A DNA stretch of 64,000 bases from JAGLHV01 sp023143305 [NCBI: Clostridia bacterium] (GCA_030637025.1 DAOVVV010000007.1:1-64000), one strand, 5' to 3'. Positions 27,036 to 36,853 are shown, numbered from the stretch's first letter. Notes: generated by a model not told the origin, from the letters alone. Made by a program: numbers and translations.

Positions 27036-27206
27036 ATGATGAATTTAAGAAGAAATCGGAAGGGACAGGGATTGACAGAATATGTTTTATTGGTGCTTTT
27101 GATAGCGATTGTTGTTTTTGGATCAATAAAAGTTTTTGGCGGTAAAGTCAAAGATGGATTTGAGAAAGCTTCCGACAAAATTGAAGAAGCACAAAGTGAT
27201 GAATAA
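27036..27206 (+). CDS. flp: Flp-type major pilin
   Basis: A 56-aa prepilin: leader MMNLRRNRKG, cleavage before QGLTEYVLL with the conserved Glu-Tyr, a hydrophobic helix to about residue 33 and a short charged tail. This is the standard length and pattern of Flp/Fap pilins. The ATG at 27036 has AGGGGGG ten bases upstream; a TTG at 27003 would put extra residues in front of the ribosome-binding site and is rejected. cpaB follows 12 bases later. Confidence 0.85.
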   Translation: MMNLRRNRKGQGLTEYVLLVLLIAIVVFGSIKVFGGKVKDGFEKASDKIEEAQSDE

Positions 27207-27218
27207 TGGAGAAAAGAA

Positions 27219-28061
27219 GTGAAAAATAAAAAATTATTAATAATAGCATTAAGTATCGCTTTTGTGACGGTATTTTTAGTAGGCGGATATCTTAATAATT
27301 TAGAGAAGGCGTATTTATTTCAGGGCAAAAAAGTGGAAGTTTTAGTTGCCAGGGATTATATTCCTTCCGCTGCATTTCTTAAAAAAGAAATGGTAAAGTC
27401 GGTTAAAGTTCCTTTAGCTTTTCGACAGCCGGGAGCACTTGTTTCTTTAGAAGAGCTTACCGGAAAAAAAGGGAGAAATATTTATTCAACCATTGTTCCG
27501 ATTATGATTGGAGAACAAATAGTGGCTACTAAACTTAATTCTCTTGAAAAAGGGACGAGATTATCTTTTGTAATTCCTCAGGAAAAGGGGGCTATTTCCT
27601 TAGGTGTAGATAGGGTTAGTGGTGTATCGGGATTGATTAGAGCCGGTGACCGGGTTAATTTAATTTGTACTTTTGAGTATGAAAAGAGAAACAAACTGCA
27701 GGTAAAGACCATTACCTTATTACAAAACCTATTAGTTTTGGCGGTAAATAAACGTCTGATAGGGACAATCATTCCTAAAACAAAAAAAGGGAAATATCAA
27801 AATAGTATTACAGAAGAAGAATTGCGAACAGTGACTTTGAGTGTAACACCCGAAGAAGCAGAAAAAATTATTTTTGCCGCCCATCAGGGAGAAATGATAC
27901 TCTATTTGAAAGCGCAGGGAAACATAGGGACAGTATCTATCCGAGGAATAAATTTATCTTCTTTGCTGAATGAAAAAAACATAAACCCCGCACCTGTAAG
28001 TAAATTAGATATGCCTCCCATTATTAAAGGAATTAGAGAGATGATGCCTGATGGGTATTAA
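27219..28061 (+). CDS. cpaB: Flp pilus assembly protein CpaB/RcpC
   Basis: A 280-aa inner-membrane-anchored periplasmic protein. A membrane helix (about 5-25) is followed by a SAF-like domain (VLVARDYIPSAAFLKKEM, about 36-105) and the CpaB core with SLGVDRVSGVSGLIRAGDRV (about 125-145). The start is GTG with a GGAGAA site. CpaB helps couple the secretin to the Flp assembly machine. It is flanked by flp and the secretin, the canonical order. Confidence 0.85.
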   Translation: MKNKKLLIIALSIAFVTVFLVGGYLNNLEKAYLFQGKKVEVLVARDYIPSAAFLKKEMVKSVKVPLAFRQPGALVSLEELTGKKGRNIYSTIVPIMIGEQIVATKLNSLEKGTRLSFVIPQEKGAISLGVDRVSGVSGLIRAGDRVNLICTFEYEKRNKLQVKTITLLQNLLVLAVNKRLIGTIIPKTKKGKYQNSITEEELRTVTLSVTPEEAEKIIFAAHQGEMILYLKAQGNIGTVSIRGINLSSLLNEKNINPAPVSKLDMPPIIKGIREMMPDGY

Positions 28062-28079
28062 TAAATATTCAAGGGATAA

Positions 28080-29054
28080 ATGATGAGATATCGATTAATA
28101 TTTAAGAAATTAATAAGTGTTTTTTTCCTCTTGGTTTTATTAACAAGTTGTCTTTCAGCAAAAGATAAAGTTTTAAAGTTAATGGTGGGAGAATCCACGG
28201 TACTTAAAGTTGCCTATTCCATAAAAAAAATAGCTATTGGTAATCCTCTGGTAGCAGATGTTACCATGGTTTCCAAAAAAGAAATATTAATCAATGGAAC
28301 GGGTAGCGGGACTACTTCTTTACTGGTATGGAATAATAATGGCAGGCAAGAAAAATATTATGTGCAAGTATTGCATTCGTTACTTCCTAAACCATTAATT
28401 CAACTACAGGTTCAGGTAATAGAAATGAAAACCGGTTCACTTAAAAAGTTGGGTATTCAATGGGTAGATACTATTTCTTTCGGGGAAGAGAATATTCCCG
28501 GCGTTTTTGATTTAGGCACTATTGAGCGAATGACCAAGCTTACAGCCAGTTTAAACATGCTGCTTCAATCAGGGGAAGCACGTATTTTAGCAAAGCCAAA
28601 TCTGGTATCTGTAAGCGGAGGGAAAGCGGATTTTCATGTAGGAGGAGAAATTCCTTTTCTCGTTCCTCAGGAAGAAGGCAGAACTACTGTGGAATGGAAG
28701 CAATATGGAATAAGTCTGAATATTAGCCCTGTTGGTGACGAAGTAAAAAAAATAATTGCTTCAGGGATTACAGTTAGTTTAAGTTTGTTAGATTACGACA
28801 ATGCCGTAAAAATGGAAGGATATTTAATTCCGGCTATTACCCAGAGGAAAGCCGGTACGCAAGTACAGGTTCCTGCCGGAGCTACTATTGTGATTGCAGG
28901 ACTAAAGCAGACAATAGAGCAAAAAAGAGAACAGAAAGTGCCTGTTTTAGGAGATATTCCTTTGTTGAAATATTTTTTTAAAGTGGCTGATTTTGATAAA
29001 GGAAGTACAGAGGTTACTGTGTTTATTACCCCAACTTTCCTGAAGATCAATTAA
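28080..29054 (+). CDS. cpaC: Short Flp-pilus-type secretin (CpaC/RcpA-like)
   Basis: A 324-aa outer-membrane secretin with a lipoprotein-type signal (LLTSC, Cys24). An N-terminal pilus-secretin domain (about 30-105, with VADVTMVSKKEILINGTGSGTTSLLVW pattern) is followed directly by the secretin core (LQVQVIEM, ILAKPNLVSVSGGKADFHVGGEIPF, VPVLGDIPLLKYFF). It is clearly shorter than usual CpaC proteins and has a reduced periplasmic part. The genes normally following (tadZ, tadA, tadB, tadC) are absent here. Confidence 0.85.
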   Translation: MMRYRLIFKKLISVFFLLVLLTSCLSAKDKVLKLMVGESTVLKVAYSIKKIAIGNPLVADVTMVSKKEILINGTGSGTTSLLVWNNNGRQEKYYVQVLHSLLPKPLIQLQVQVIEMKTGSLKKLGIQWVDTISFGEENIPGVFDLGTIERMTKLTASLNMLLQSGEARILAKPNLVSVSGGKADFHVGGEIPFLVPQEEGRTTVEWKQYGISLNISPVGDEVKKIIASGITVSLSLLDYDNAVKMEGYLIPAITQRKAGTQVQVPAGATIVIAGLKQTIEQKREQKVPVLGDIPLLKYFFKVADFDKGSTEVTVFITPTFLKIN

Positions 29055-29129
29055 GGAGTAAAGAAAGAGAAAGAGTTTGTTGATTTTTCCTAAGTTTAAA
29101 ACAAAACTGTTTCCTTAGATAATATAAAA

Positions 29130-31679
29130 ATGACTAAAATTAATCCGGATCAAGTTTTACCTTTAGTAAGAAAGCCTTCGCGATATACTAATTTTGAATG
29201 GAATAGTATACATAAAAAGGGAAGAAATCTTTTGAGATTTTGTTTGTGCTTTCCCGATCTTTACGAAATTGGCATGTCCAATCTGGGAATGCAGATTTTA
29301 TATAATATTATTAATTTTCGTAATGATGTGTTTTGTGAGCGGGTCTATGCTCCGGATGTAGATTTAGAAAAAATTTTGCGCAAAAAAGATAGTCCTCTTT
29401 TTTCTTTGGAGACAAAAAAATCCTTAAGAGAATTTGATGTTTTAGGATTTTCCATCCCTTGTGAATTAAATTATACCAATATTTTAAATATTCTTGCTTT
29501 AGCAAAAATACCGTTATATTCCAGAGAGCGGGAAAAAGGATTTCCCTTGATTATTGCCGGTGGGTTTGCAGTTTGTAATCCGGAACCGATAGCTGATTTC
29601 ATAGATGCTTTTATTCTGGGAGAAGGAGAAGAAGTTATAGGAGAAGTGATTGATGAGTTTTCTAAAATAGGATATAAAAAACAAAATTCAAAAAAAGAAA
29701 TATTACTGCACTTAAGTAAGATTCCGGGGGTATATATCCCTTCTTTTTATAGTGCAAATTATAAAAAAAACGGCATTCTTAAAAGTATTATTCCCAATCA
29801 GGAAAATATTCCGGAAAAAATAAGTAAAAGAGTAGTGGATTTAGAAAAAGCTCCTTTTCCTCTCCGTCCTTTAGTTCCCCTGATGGATGTTGTGCATAAT
29901 CGGTTAACTTTAGAAATTCAGCGCGGTTGTACCCGGGGATGTAGGTTTTGTCAGGCAGGAATGATTTTGCGTCCCAGAAGAGAAAGAAGTAAAAAGAAAT
30001 TAATGAAGATTACCGAAGAATGTTTGAGAAATACGGGATTTAAAGAGATTTCATTGCTGTCACTCTCTACCAGTGATTATACTCAGATTTTAGATTTGCT
30101 GGATTCCCTTGATAATAAATATAAAGACGAAAGAATATCTATTTCTCTTCCTTCGTTAAGAAGTGACTGTTTTTTTCCTGTTTTAGCAGGACATTTACCA
30201 AAGGTTAAAAAAACAGCCTTGACTTTTGCTCCTGAAGCGGGGAGTCAAAGATTGCGGGATATTATTAATAAAGGAATTACGGAAGAAGATATATTTTCTT
30301 CTATTGATTGTGCTGTACAATATGGCTGGAAGAAAATTAAGTTGTATTTTATGATTGGATTGCCTTTTGAAGAAGATGAAGATATCCAGGCAATAGAGTT
30401 ATTAGTAAAAAAAATTAAGAAGAAACACCCCTTTCTGAATCTTAATTTCACGGTTTCTTTTTTTGTTCCTAAGGCCCATACCCCTTTTCAATGGGTGGCC
30501 CAGGAAAGACAGGAAGAGTTAATAAGAAAAAAAACATATTTAAGTAAGGTCTTGCCGGGCAAGGTAAAAACATCGCAGGTCGAAAGTAGTTTTTTGGAAG
30601 CTGTGTTTGCCCGGGGGGATAGGAGGTTGGGGAAGGTTATAGAAGAAGCTTATCTTAGGGGATGCCGGTTAGACCAGTGGAGGGAACATTTTCAATTTAT
30701 TCTCTGGAAGGAAGCGTTTGATAAAACAGGGATAGATCCGGCAAGTTACAATCAAAGGACGAGAGATTCCAAAGAATTATTTTGCTGGGACCATTTGGAT
30801 TTCGGAGTGGAAAAGGAATTTTTGCGAAGAGAATATCAAAAAGCTAAAAAAGGGAAAACAACGGGTGATTGTTATCAGGAAAAATGTAATGATTGCGGAT
30901 TGAACAAAAAAATGGATAACAATATGATTTATAATATAAAGGTAAAAAATAAAAAGACCAGGGTAATTTCAACAACAAAGAAAAAGAAGAAAACAATAGA
31001 AAATGAAGTTTTTGTTGAAAAAAAAGTACAAAAAATAAGGATTAAATTAAAAAAAGGGAAACAAATAAAATATATTTCCCATTTAGGATTTATAGATAAT
31101 TTGCGAAAAGCATTGCGTAGAGCAAGGTTGCCTTTTGTTTATTCGCATAAATTTAATCCTCAAATAAAAGTTTCTTTTAGTCCTGCTTTACCGGTAGGAT
31201 ATATTAGTGATATGGAATTTATGGATGTAGAATTAACTCAAAAGTTGGATTTAAGAGAGATAAAGAAAAAAATAACAATACAGTTGCCTGTCGGTATGAA
31301 GCTGTCGGGAATAAAAGAAATTATCCTTTCCAGCCCTTCTTTAGAGTCATTGATTGATAGGGCCGAATATATTATTAAAGGGACGAAGATTAAAAGTAAA
31401 ACAGCAGATAAAATAAAAGAGTTTTTATCAAAAGAAGAAGTGTTGATAACCAAACAGACAAAAAAGGGATATAAAAAAATAAATATATGTCCATTAGTTT
31501 TTAGCATAAACTGTGATAATAAAGGGGTAATAAATTTAGTTTTATGCTGTGGACAGGGGGGGCAGATAAAACCGGAGGTAGTTATCAGGGAGATTTTTAA
31601 TTTAAATGATGAAGAGACGAAGACTTTAAATATAAAAAGAATAAAATTATTTAATAGTTCGGGAACAACTATTTTTTAA
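29130..31679 (+). CDS. Fused B12-binding/radical SAM protein (TIGR03960) and DUF2344 domain (TIGR03936)
   Basis: An 849-aa protein. The N-terminal two-thirds contain a cobalamin-binding-like domain and a radical SAM domain with the 4Fe-4S cluster cysteines in CTRGCRFC at about 267-274. The C-terminal part (about 640-845) is a DUF2344 domain beginning KIRIKLKKGKQIKYISHLGF. A lysine-rich linker with a four-Cys cluster region (CYQEKCNDCG) joins them. Many bacteria encode these as neighbours just upstream of rng; the fused form with rng next door fits that conserved unit. A role in RNA or ribosome modification has been proposed but not established. Confidence 0.85.
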   Translation: MTKINPDQVLPLVRKPSRYTNFEWNSIHKKGRNLLRFCLCFPDLYEIGMSNLGMQILYNIINFRNDVFCERVYAPDVDLEKILRKKDSPLFSLETKKSLREFDVLGFSIPCELNYTNILNILALAKIPLYSREREKGFPLIIAGGFAVCNPEPIADFIDAFILGEGEEVIGEVIDEFSKIGYKKQNSKKEILLHLSKIPGVYIPSFYSANYKKNGILKSIIPNQENIPEKISKRVVDLEKAPFPLRPLVPLMDVVHNRLTLEIQRGCTRGCRFCQAGMILRPRRERSKKKLMKITEECLRNTGFKEISLLSLSTSDYTQILDLLDSLDNKYKDERISISLPSLRSDCFFPVLAGHLPKVKKTALTFAPEAGSQRLRDIINKGITEEDIFSSIDCAVQYGWKKIKLYFMIGLPFEEDEDIQAIELLVKKIKKKHPFLNLNFTVSFFVPKAHTPFQWVAQERQEELIRKKTYLSKVLPGKVKTSQVESSFLEAVFARGDRRLGKVIEEAYLRGCRLDQWREHFQFILWKEAFDKTGIDPASYNQRTRDSKELFCWDHLDFGVEKEFLRREYQKAKKGKTTGDCYQEKCNDCGLNKKMDNNMIYNIKVKNKKTRVISTTKKKKKTIENEVFVEKKVQKIRIKLKKGKQIKYISHLGFIDNLRKALRRARLPFVYSHKFNPQIKVSFSPALPVGYISDMEFMDVELTQKLDLREIKKKITIQLPVGMKLSGIKEIILSSPSLESLIDRAEYIIKGTKIKSKTADKIKEFLSKEEVLITKQTKKGYKKINICPLVFSINCDNKGVINLVLCCGQGGQIKPEVVIREIFNLNDEETKTLNIKRIKLFNSSGTTIF

Positions 31680-31721
31680 AATTTATAGATGGTTTTTAAT
31701 GAATTAGATAGGGAGGTATAA

Positions 31722-33137
31722 TTGGACAGAGAAATAATAGTTAATTGTAATGAAGAAGAGATTAGAATTGCTATTTTAGAAAAAGAGAAACCTGTAGAAT
31801 TTTTCATAGAGAGGGGAGAAGAAAAAAAAATAGTGGGAAATATTTACAAGGGAATAATAGCAAACATTCTGCCGGGAATTCAATCAGCTTTTGTTAATAT
31901 CGGTTTGGAGAAAAATGCTTATTTAGATTTTTCGCATATAAAGGAAGCCGACAGGAAAAAATTGGTTACCGGAAAAGAAATTATTGTCCAGGTAATTAAG
32001 GAAGCTATTGGAACGAAAGGAGTTAAAGTTTCTAATCTTATTTCTTTGCCGGGGAGATCCCTTGTGTATATCCCTGACAGCAAAAAGATAGGCGTTTCTC
32101 AGCTTATTACGGATAAGAGCGAAAGAAAAAGATTAAGAGAAATAATGAGCAGTATTTTGTCGGGCAATGACGGCTGTATTATTCGGACGGAAGCAGAAGG
32201 TGCTGTTATAAGTGATTTAAAACGCGAGACTAGATTTTTAACTAATTTGTGGAAATCTATTACTAACCGATACCGCGTATTTTCTGCACCTGCTTTACTG
32301 CACAAAGATTTGAGAATTATATTCAAAGTAATAAGGGATATGTTGTCTTTAAATGTAGATTTGTTTTTAATTGATTCTTCCAAGGAGTATGAAGCTGTTT
32401 TAGAATTTGTCAGTTTAGTCCTTCCTCATCTGAAAAAGAAAATAATTCTTTACCAGGATAAAACTCCCATATTCGAAAAATATAATTTAGAAAAAGAAAT
32501 AAAAAAGGTAAAAAAACCCAGAGTGAATTTGCCTTCCGGAGGGCATATTATTATTCAGGAAACAGAAGCTCTATGCGCTGTTGATGTAAATAGCGGCCGT
32601 TTTGTGGGTAAGAAAAATTCCGAAGAAACAGCTCTGGCAGTTAATTTAGAAGCAGCAGTGGTTATTGCCCGCCAATTAAGGCTGAGAAATATCGGGGGAA
32701 TTATTATTATGGATTTTGTTAGTATGCGCTACCGAAAAAATAACGAGAAAGTAATTACCATTTTACAAAAAAACATAAAAGCGGATAAAGCAAAAATTAA
32801 AATAGTTCCTGTAACTAGTTTGGGTGTAGTGGCAATGACCCGGGAAAGAAAAAGAGAAAGTATTATTAATGTGTTGTGTGATACCTGTTCCTATTGCGGG
32901 GGTATAGGCAAGATAACTTCGATAAAAACTATAAGCATAGAAATTAAAAGGGAAATTATTCAAATGGCTAAAACTCCGGGAATAGCAGGGGTTAGGGTAA
33001 CTTTATCTTCCCAGGCAGCAAATTATTTTTCCGGAGAAATAATAAAAAAATTGGAAGAAAAAACAGGAAGAAAAATAAAGGTGAAATCTAATTCGAAAAT
33101 GCAGATAGACGATTACAGTATTAGTCCCTGGATATAG
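31722..33137 (+). CDS. rng: Ribonuclease G
   Basis: A 471-aa endoribonuclease of the RNase E/G family that matures 16S rRNA 5' ends and turns over mRNA. It has an S1 domain with NIYKGIIANILPGIQSAFVN (about 39-58), the catalytic aspartates in AVDVNSGRF and IIIMDFVSM, and the Zn-link cysteines in CDTCSYCG. It lacks a long C-terminal scaffold, supporting RNase G instead of E. The start is TTG behind a GGGAGG site. Confidence 0.93.
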   Translation: MDREIIVNCNEEEIRIAILEKEKPVEFFIERGEEKKIVGNIYKGIIANILPGIQSAFVNIGLEKNAYLDFSHIKEADRKKLVTGKEIIVQVIKEAIGTKGVKVSNLISLPGRSLVYIPDSKKIGVSQLITDKSERKRLREIMSSILSGNDGCIIRTEAEGAVISDLKRETRFLTNLWKSITNRYRVFSAPALLHKDLRIIFKVIRDMLSLNVDLFLIDSSKEYEAVLEFVSLVLPHLKKKIILYQDKTPIFEKYNLEKEIKKVKKPRVNLPSGGHIIIQETEALCAVDVNSGRFVGKKNSEETALAVNLEAAVVIARQLRLRNIGGIIIMDFVSMRYRKNNEKVITILQKNIKADKAKIKIVPVTSLGVVAMTRERKRESIINVLCDTCSYCGGIGKITSIKTISIEIKREIIQMAKTPGIAGVRVTLSSQAANYFSGEIIKKLEEKTGRKIKVKSNSKMQIDDYSISPWI

Positions 33138-33430
33138 GTGGTCATTAAAGATTCACAGTCGATAGATAAAGATAAATGCAAAGAATAAAGACAGTCCATC
33201 GTCCACAGTCGATAGTCCATAGACAACAGATAAAAAATAAATTCAAAACAAAAAACTAAAAACAGGCACAAAGGCATCAAGGCACAGAGGCACAAAGTTA
33301 AAACAAAAGACAAAGAATAACAACAAAGACTACAGACAGTCCATAGTCCACAGTCGATAGTCCATAGATAGAGATAAAAAATAAATACTAAATTCGAAAT
33401 TCTAAAAAGTGGGCTGGTCTATTTATATTC
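33138..33430 (+). repeat. Intergenic block of short tandem-like repeats
   Basis: A near-identical 32-base unit (ACAGTCCATCGTCCACAG onward) occurs at 33191-33222 and 33336-33367, differing at one base, each followed by GATAAAAAATAAAT. The unit is itself built from a roughly 7-base motif (GTCCATA/GTCGATA). Between the copies, 33264-33297 is a run of AGGCACAAAGGCA-type repeats. A shorter relative recurs at about 48404. Convergent genes flank it, so it may lie in a transcription-end region; no gene seen. Confidence 0.6.
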
Positions 33431-34321
33431 CTATTTTGTTCGTTCATTTTTTTTATAAGTACTTGTTTTAAAACTTTGAGCATATCGTTTTACTGTTTCG
33501 GCGACAGATAATACTTCAATTGGATTGGTGAATTGACGGTATTGGTTAGTTGCTATGCCGATTGCTATAGAGACAACGGAAAAGCCTTGTTTTATATCTT
33601 CCGGGGTATAAAAAGAAAAAACACTCTGGTCAAAATCTTCAATAATGGAAGAACATATATTATCTGCTTTTTTAGGTGTGGTTATTATGATGAACTTATC
33701 TCTGCCGGGATGGCCAATGAAGTCATCAAAAGTTCCTTCCTTACTTATAGCTTTGTTTATTATTTTTGCTGTCTGACAGATAAGCCTATTACCTTTTAAA
33801 TGCCCGTATTTATCATTATAGCTTTTAAAATTATTTAAATCCATGGAACAGACTGCATATTTTAAATTTTTGTTTATTTTATTGTTGATTTCATGTTCAA
33901 TAGAATGATTTCCCGGTAAACCGGTCAAAGGATTACTTTCTTTTTTTATGGAGGAATAATAAAGAATTTTTTCTATTCTTAGTAATAATTCCTGTAAATC
34001 GAAAGGTTTAGTAAGATAATCATCCGCACCTGCTTTTATACCCTCAATTTTATCGTCATAAGAAGTTTTAGCGCTTAACATAATAATAGGCAATGAATGA
34101 GTTTCTTCGTTCTGCCTTAATTCTTTGCATATAGTTAAACCATTCCTTTCGGGCATGCGTATATCCAGTAAAGTTAAATCAGGTAATTCTTCTTTGGCTT
34201 TAATCAATCCTTCTTTCCCCCCAAAAGCAGTGGAAACAGTAAAACCTTTGCTCAGTAGATATTTTTCAATAAATTCAACTATGTGAACTTCATCATCTAT
34301 AATTAATATTTTTTGTTTCAC
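33431..34321 (-). CDS. Response regulator with degenerate GGDEF domain
   Basis: A 296-aa protein. Residues 1-122 are a receiver domain with phosphoacceptor Asp53 and conserved Lys105. Residues about 130-285 are a GGDEF-type fold (NPLTGLPGN, MDLNNFKSYNDKYGHLKG) in which the signature is PGRDKF (205-210) instead of GGDEF. Family knowledge says this change usually abolishes diguanylate cyclase activity, so it may sense GTP or bind partners. It is the last gene of a minus-strand signalling cluster. Confidence 0.82.
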   Translation of the reverse strand: MKQKILIIDDEVHIVEFIEKYLLSKGFTVSTAFGGKEGLIKAKEELPDLTLLDIRMPERNGLTICKELRQNEETHSLPIIMLSAKTSYDDKIEGIKAGADDYLTKPFDLQELLLRIEKILYYSSIKKESNPLTGLPGNHSIEHEINNKINKNLKYAVCSMDLNNFKSYNDKYGHLKGNRLICQTAKIINKAISKEGTFDDFIGHPGRDKFIIITTPKKADNICSSIIEDFDQSVFSFYTPEDIKQGFSVVSIAIGIATNQYRQFTNPIEVLSVAETVKRYAQSFKTSTYKKNERTK

Positions 34322-34363
34322 TATTTTTCCTTTTAAATAAAATTTTTCGATTTCTTTTTAGTA

Positions 34364-36853
34364 TTAATGGATATCAAGTATCTTTTTTATTTTTTGAGAC
34401 AATAATTCATAATCAAAAGGTTTGACAAGGTATTCAGAAGCACCGGAAGTATAACCGGTTAATTTATTTTTAATCTGGCCTAAAGCAGTGAGCATAATTA
34501 TGGGAATAAAATGAGTTTTGTCATCTTTCCATAATTCCTGGCAAACTTCATATCCATTCATTTTCGGCATAAGGACATCTAAGATGATAACATCGGGAAA
34601 TTCTTTTTTTGCTTTGGCTAATCCTTCTTCCCCGTTATAAGCGGTCACAACCTGGTAATTGTCATTTTCCAATCTGATTTGTAATGACCTTACTACCCCC
34701 GGCTCGTCATCAACTAAAAGAATTTTTTTTGGTTTTGATTTTTCTCCCTTATCTGTTGTGGCAGAAAAAGGTTGAATTTCAGAGGTAAAAATACCGGGCT
34801 TATATTTAGGCAGGGTAAAGATAAATTTAGTGCCTTTTCCTAATTGACTTTCTACCTGTATTTTACCGGAATGCAATTGGATAATATCTTTGGTTATCGG
34901 CAGTCCTAATCCTGCTCCCTGGAAAAAAGTATCGTTGTTTTGGTTAATTCGTTTAAATTTTTCAAAAATTTTATTAAAATTTTCAGGTGCTATTCCTATT
35001 CCGGTATCCTGAACGGTTGTTTCTATTAAATCATTTTTTTCCCGGATAGAAATAGTGATACTTTTATTAACCGGGGTGAATTTGACGGCATTTCCGATTA
35101 AATTGGTAAAGACCTGAGTAATTTTATCAGAATCTGCGTATATAGGAGGTAAAGTAAGGGGAAAATCGGTATTGAGGGTAATATTTTTTTTACTGGTTTC
35201 GGATTTAAAAGAGGTAACCACTTTTTCCACAAGAGGGGGAAGATCTAAAGTTATTTTATTCAATTGCATTCTTCCTGTTTCAATTCTGGATAAATCCAGG
35301 AGATTAGATATTATTCTTGCTAAGCGATGGATACTATCTTCAATAATGAGTAAATATTCTCTCTGTTCTTTATTAATTTTTCCGGATATTTCATCTAACA
35401 TAATAGAAGCAAAACCTTTCATATTAGTTAAGGGAGTACGTAATTCGTGAGAAATGATGGAGATAAATTCCATTTTCATTTGTTCTAAATTTTTTTCTTT
35501 AGTAATATCTCTGAGCAAAGTTACTATTCCTAATTTTTCTTCTTTATGATTTTTAACCTGGGAAAGAGTTACTTTTAGATGAGTATTGGCGGGTGGGGAT
35601 AACTTTATCTCTTTAGTAATAGGGGAAGAACTAATTATTTTAGAATATAATCCGGATAAGTATAAGTTTTTGAATTTATTCCATTGATGGGTTTTCTTTT
35701 CCTGTGAATCGGAATCAGAGGGTATTCCAATTAGTTTTTTAGCCATGGGATTAAGAAAAATTAATTTTCCTTCTTCGTTAGTCATAATTACTCCTTCGAT
35801 CATACTTTTTACCATTGACTCCATTTTGCTTTTTTCTTCAGCCATAAGCGATTCTATTTCTTTAGTTCGCTTTTCTACTTTTTTTTCAAGAGAAATGCTG
35901 TATTCTTTAATTTCTTTTTCTGCTTTTCGCAGATCCTTAACTAACGCTTTTATTGTACGCATATCTCTGGCGATTCCCACAATTGCTGTTATTTTGCCTG
36001 ATTCATCGGTTATTGTAGAAGCATTAAAGTTGACAGGTATTTCCTCGTTTTTTTTTGTTAAAAAAGTCAGGTCACAATCTCTGATCGCTCCTTTTCGGGA
36101 TAAATTGTTTAATAGCGATTCATCTAAAAATGTTTTATTACTAAAAATAATATTTGCCGGCTGTCCGATAAGAGCATCTTTTTCATATTTCAGCAAGTTT
36201 AAAGTTGCCGGATTGACTGTTTTTATTTTATTATCAGGGTCTACTACAATTAAGCAATCAAGCATACCCTCGATTATATTGGAAATGTAATCTTTGCTTT
36301 TATATAGTTCCCGGCTTTTATTTTTAAATTTAATTTCGTAGTTCTTTTCCAGGTCTACTACTTTTTTAAAAAGAGTAGCGATTACGAAAAATATGCTTAT
36401 TTTCAATAGCAACCAACCAAAATGTGTGGCCTGTAAACTTTTTATTTCTCCAAGATGAAAGCAAACCAGAATAGTGCTTATTGCTAAAGTGGCCAGTAGT
36501 AATGTTTTTTTTGTGCAAATTAAACTTATGGTAATTAAAGGGAAAATAAACATTATCCACAAATTTGATTTATATCCCCCGGTATAATAGATTAATAATG
36601 TAATAAGAAAAATATTGGAAAGGCCGATAAAGGTTTTACTTACTAATAATGCTTTGTTTCGAAGCAATGATTTGATACTTATGATATTAAAAAAAATAAT
36701 TGTTAAAATTACTGAAAACACCTGAGGAAATATAGAAAGTTCTATATCTCTTAAAATTAGAAGTAACGGCCAGATAAATCCCAATAGTAGCCCCATATAT
36801 TTATAAAGTACATTCAATAAAGAAAAATCATTTTTGAAATTATTCTGCTGCAT
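34364..36853 (-). CDS. Membrane hybrid histidine kinase (TM-PAS-PAS-HisKA-HATPase-REC)
   Basis: An 829-aa sensor. About six membrane helices occupy residues 15-165, then two PAS domains (about 190-305 and 340-450), a HisKA domain with SHELRTPL near residue 465, an HATPase domain with DTGIGIAPENF and GLGLPITKDI (about 565-680), and a C-terminal receiver (about 705-828) with ILDVLMPK. All catalytic boxes look intact. Input ligand unknown. It lies 42 bases upstream of the REC-GGDEF gene and should act with it. Confidence 0.88.
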   Translation of the reverse strand: MQQNNFKNDFSLLNVLYKYMGLLLGFIWPLLLILRDIELSIFPQVFSVILTIIFFNIISIKSLLRNKALLVSKTFIGLSNIFLITLLIYYTGGYKSNLWIMFIFPLITISLICTKKTLLLATLAISTILVCFHLGEIKSLQATHFGWLLLKISIFFVIATLFKKVVDLEKNYEIKFKNKSRELYKSKDYISNIIEGMLDCLIVVDPDNKIKTVNPATLNLLKYEKDALIGQPANIIFSNKTFLDESLLNNLSRKGAIRDCDLTFLTKKNEEIPVNFNASTITDESGKITAIVGIARDMRTIKALVKDLRKAEKEIKEYSISLEKKVEKRTKEIESLMAEEKSKMESMVKSMIEGVIMTNEEGKLIFLNPMAKKLIGIPSDSDSQEKKTHQWNKFKNLYLSGLYSKIISSSPITKEIKLSPPANTHLKVTLSQVKNHKEEKLGIVTLLRDITKEKNLEQMKMEFISIISHELRTPLTNMKGFASIMLDEISGKINKEQREYLLIIEDSIHRLARIISNLLDLSRIETGRMQLNKITLDLPPLVEKVVTSFKSETSKKNITLNTDFPLTLPPIYADSDKITQVFTNLIGNAVKFTPVNKSITISIREKNDLIETTVQDTGIGIAPENFNKIFEKFKRINQNNDTFFQGAGLGLPITKDIIQLHSGKIQVESQLGKGTKFIFTLPKYKPGIFTSEIQPFSATTDKGEKSKPKKILLVDDEPGVVRSLQIRLENDNYQVVTAYNGEEGLAKAKKEFPDVIILDVLMPKMNGYEVCQELWKDDKTHFIPIIMLTALGQIKNKLTGYTSGASEYLVKPFDYELLSQKIKKILDIH

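Noticed and set aside
33191-33367. Possible CRISPR array
   Set aside because: Only two long units, irregular internal heptads instead of unique spacers, and no cas genes.
33431-34321. Active diguanylate cyclase (PleD-like)
   Set aside because: The GGDEF signature is PGRDKF, missing the residues needed for catalysis, so I call it degenerate.
35172-36290. Long open frames on the + strand opposite the hybrid kinase gene
   Set aside because: They are antisense to a gene with clear domains, lack ribosome-binding sites and encode low-complexity hydrophobic sequence.
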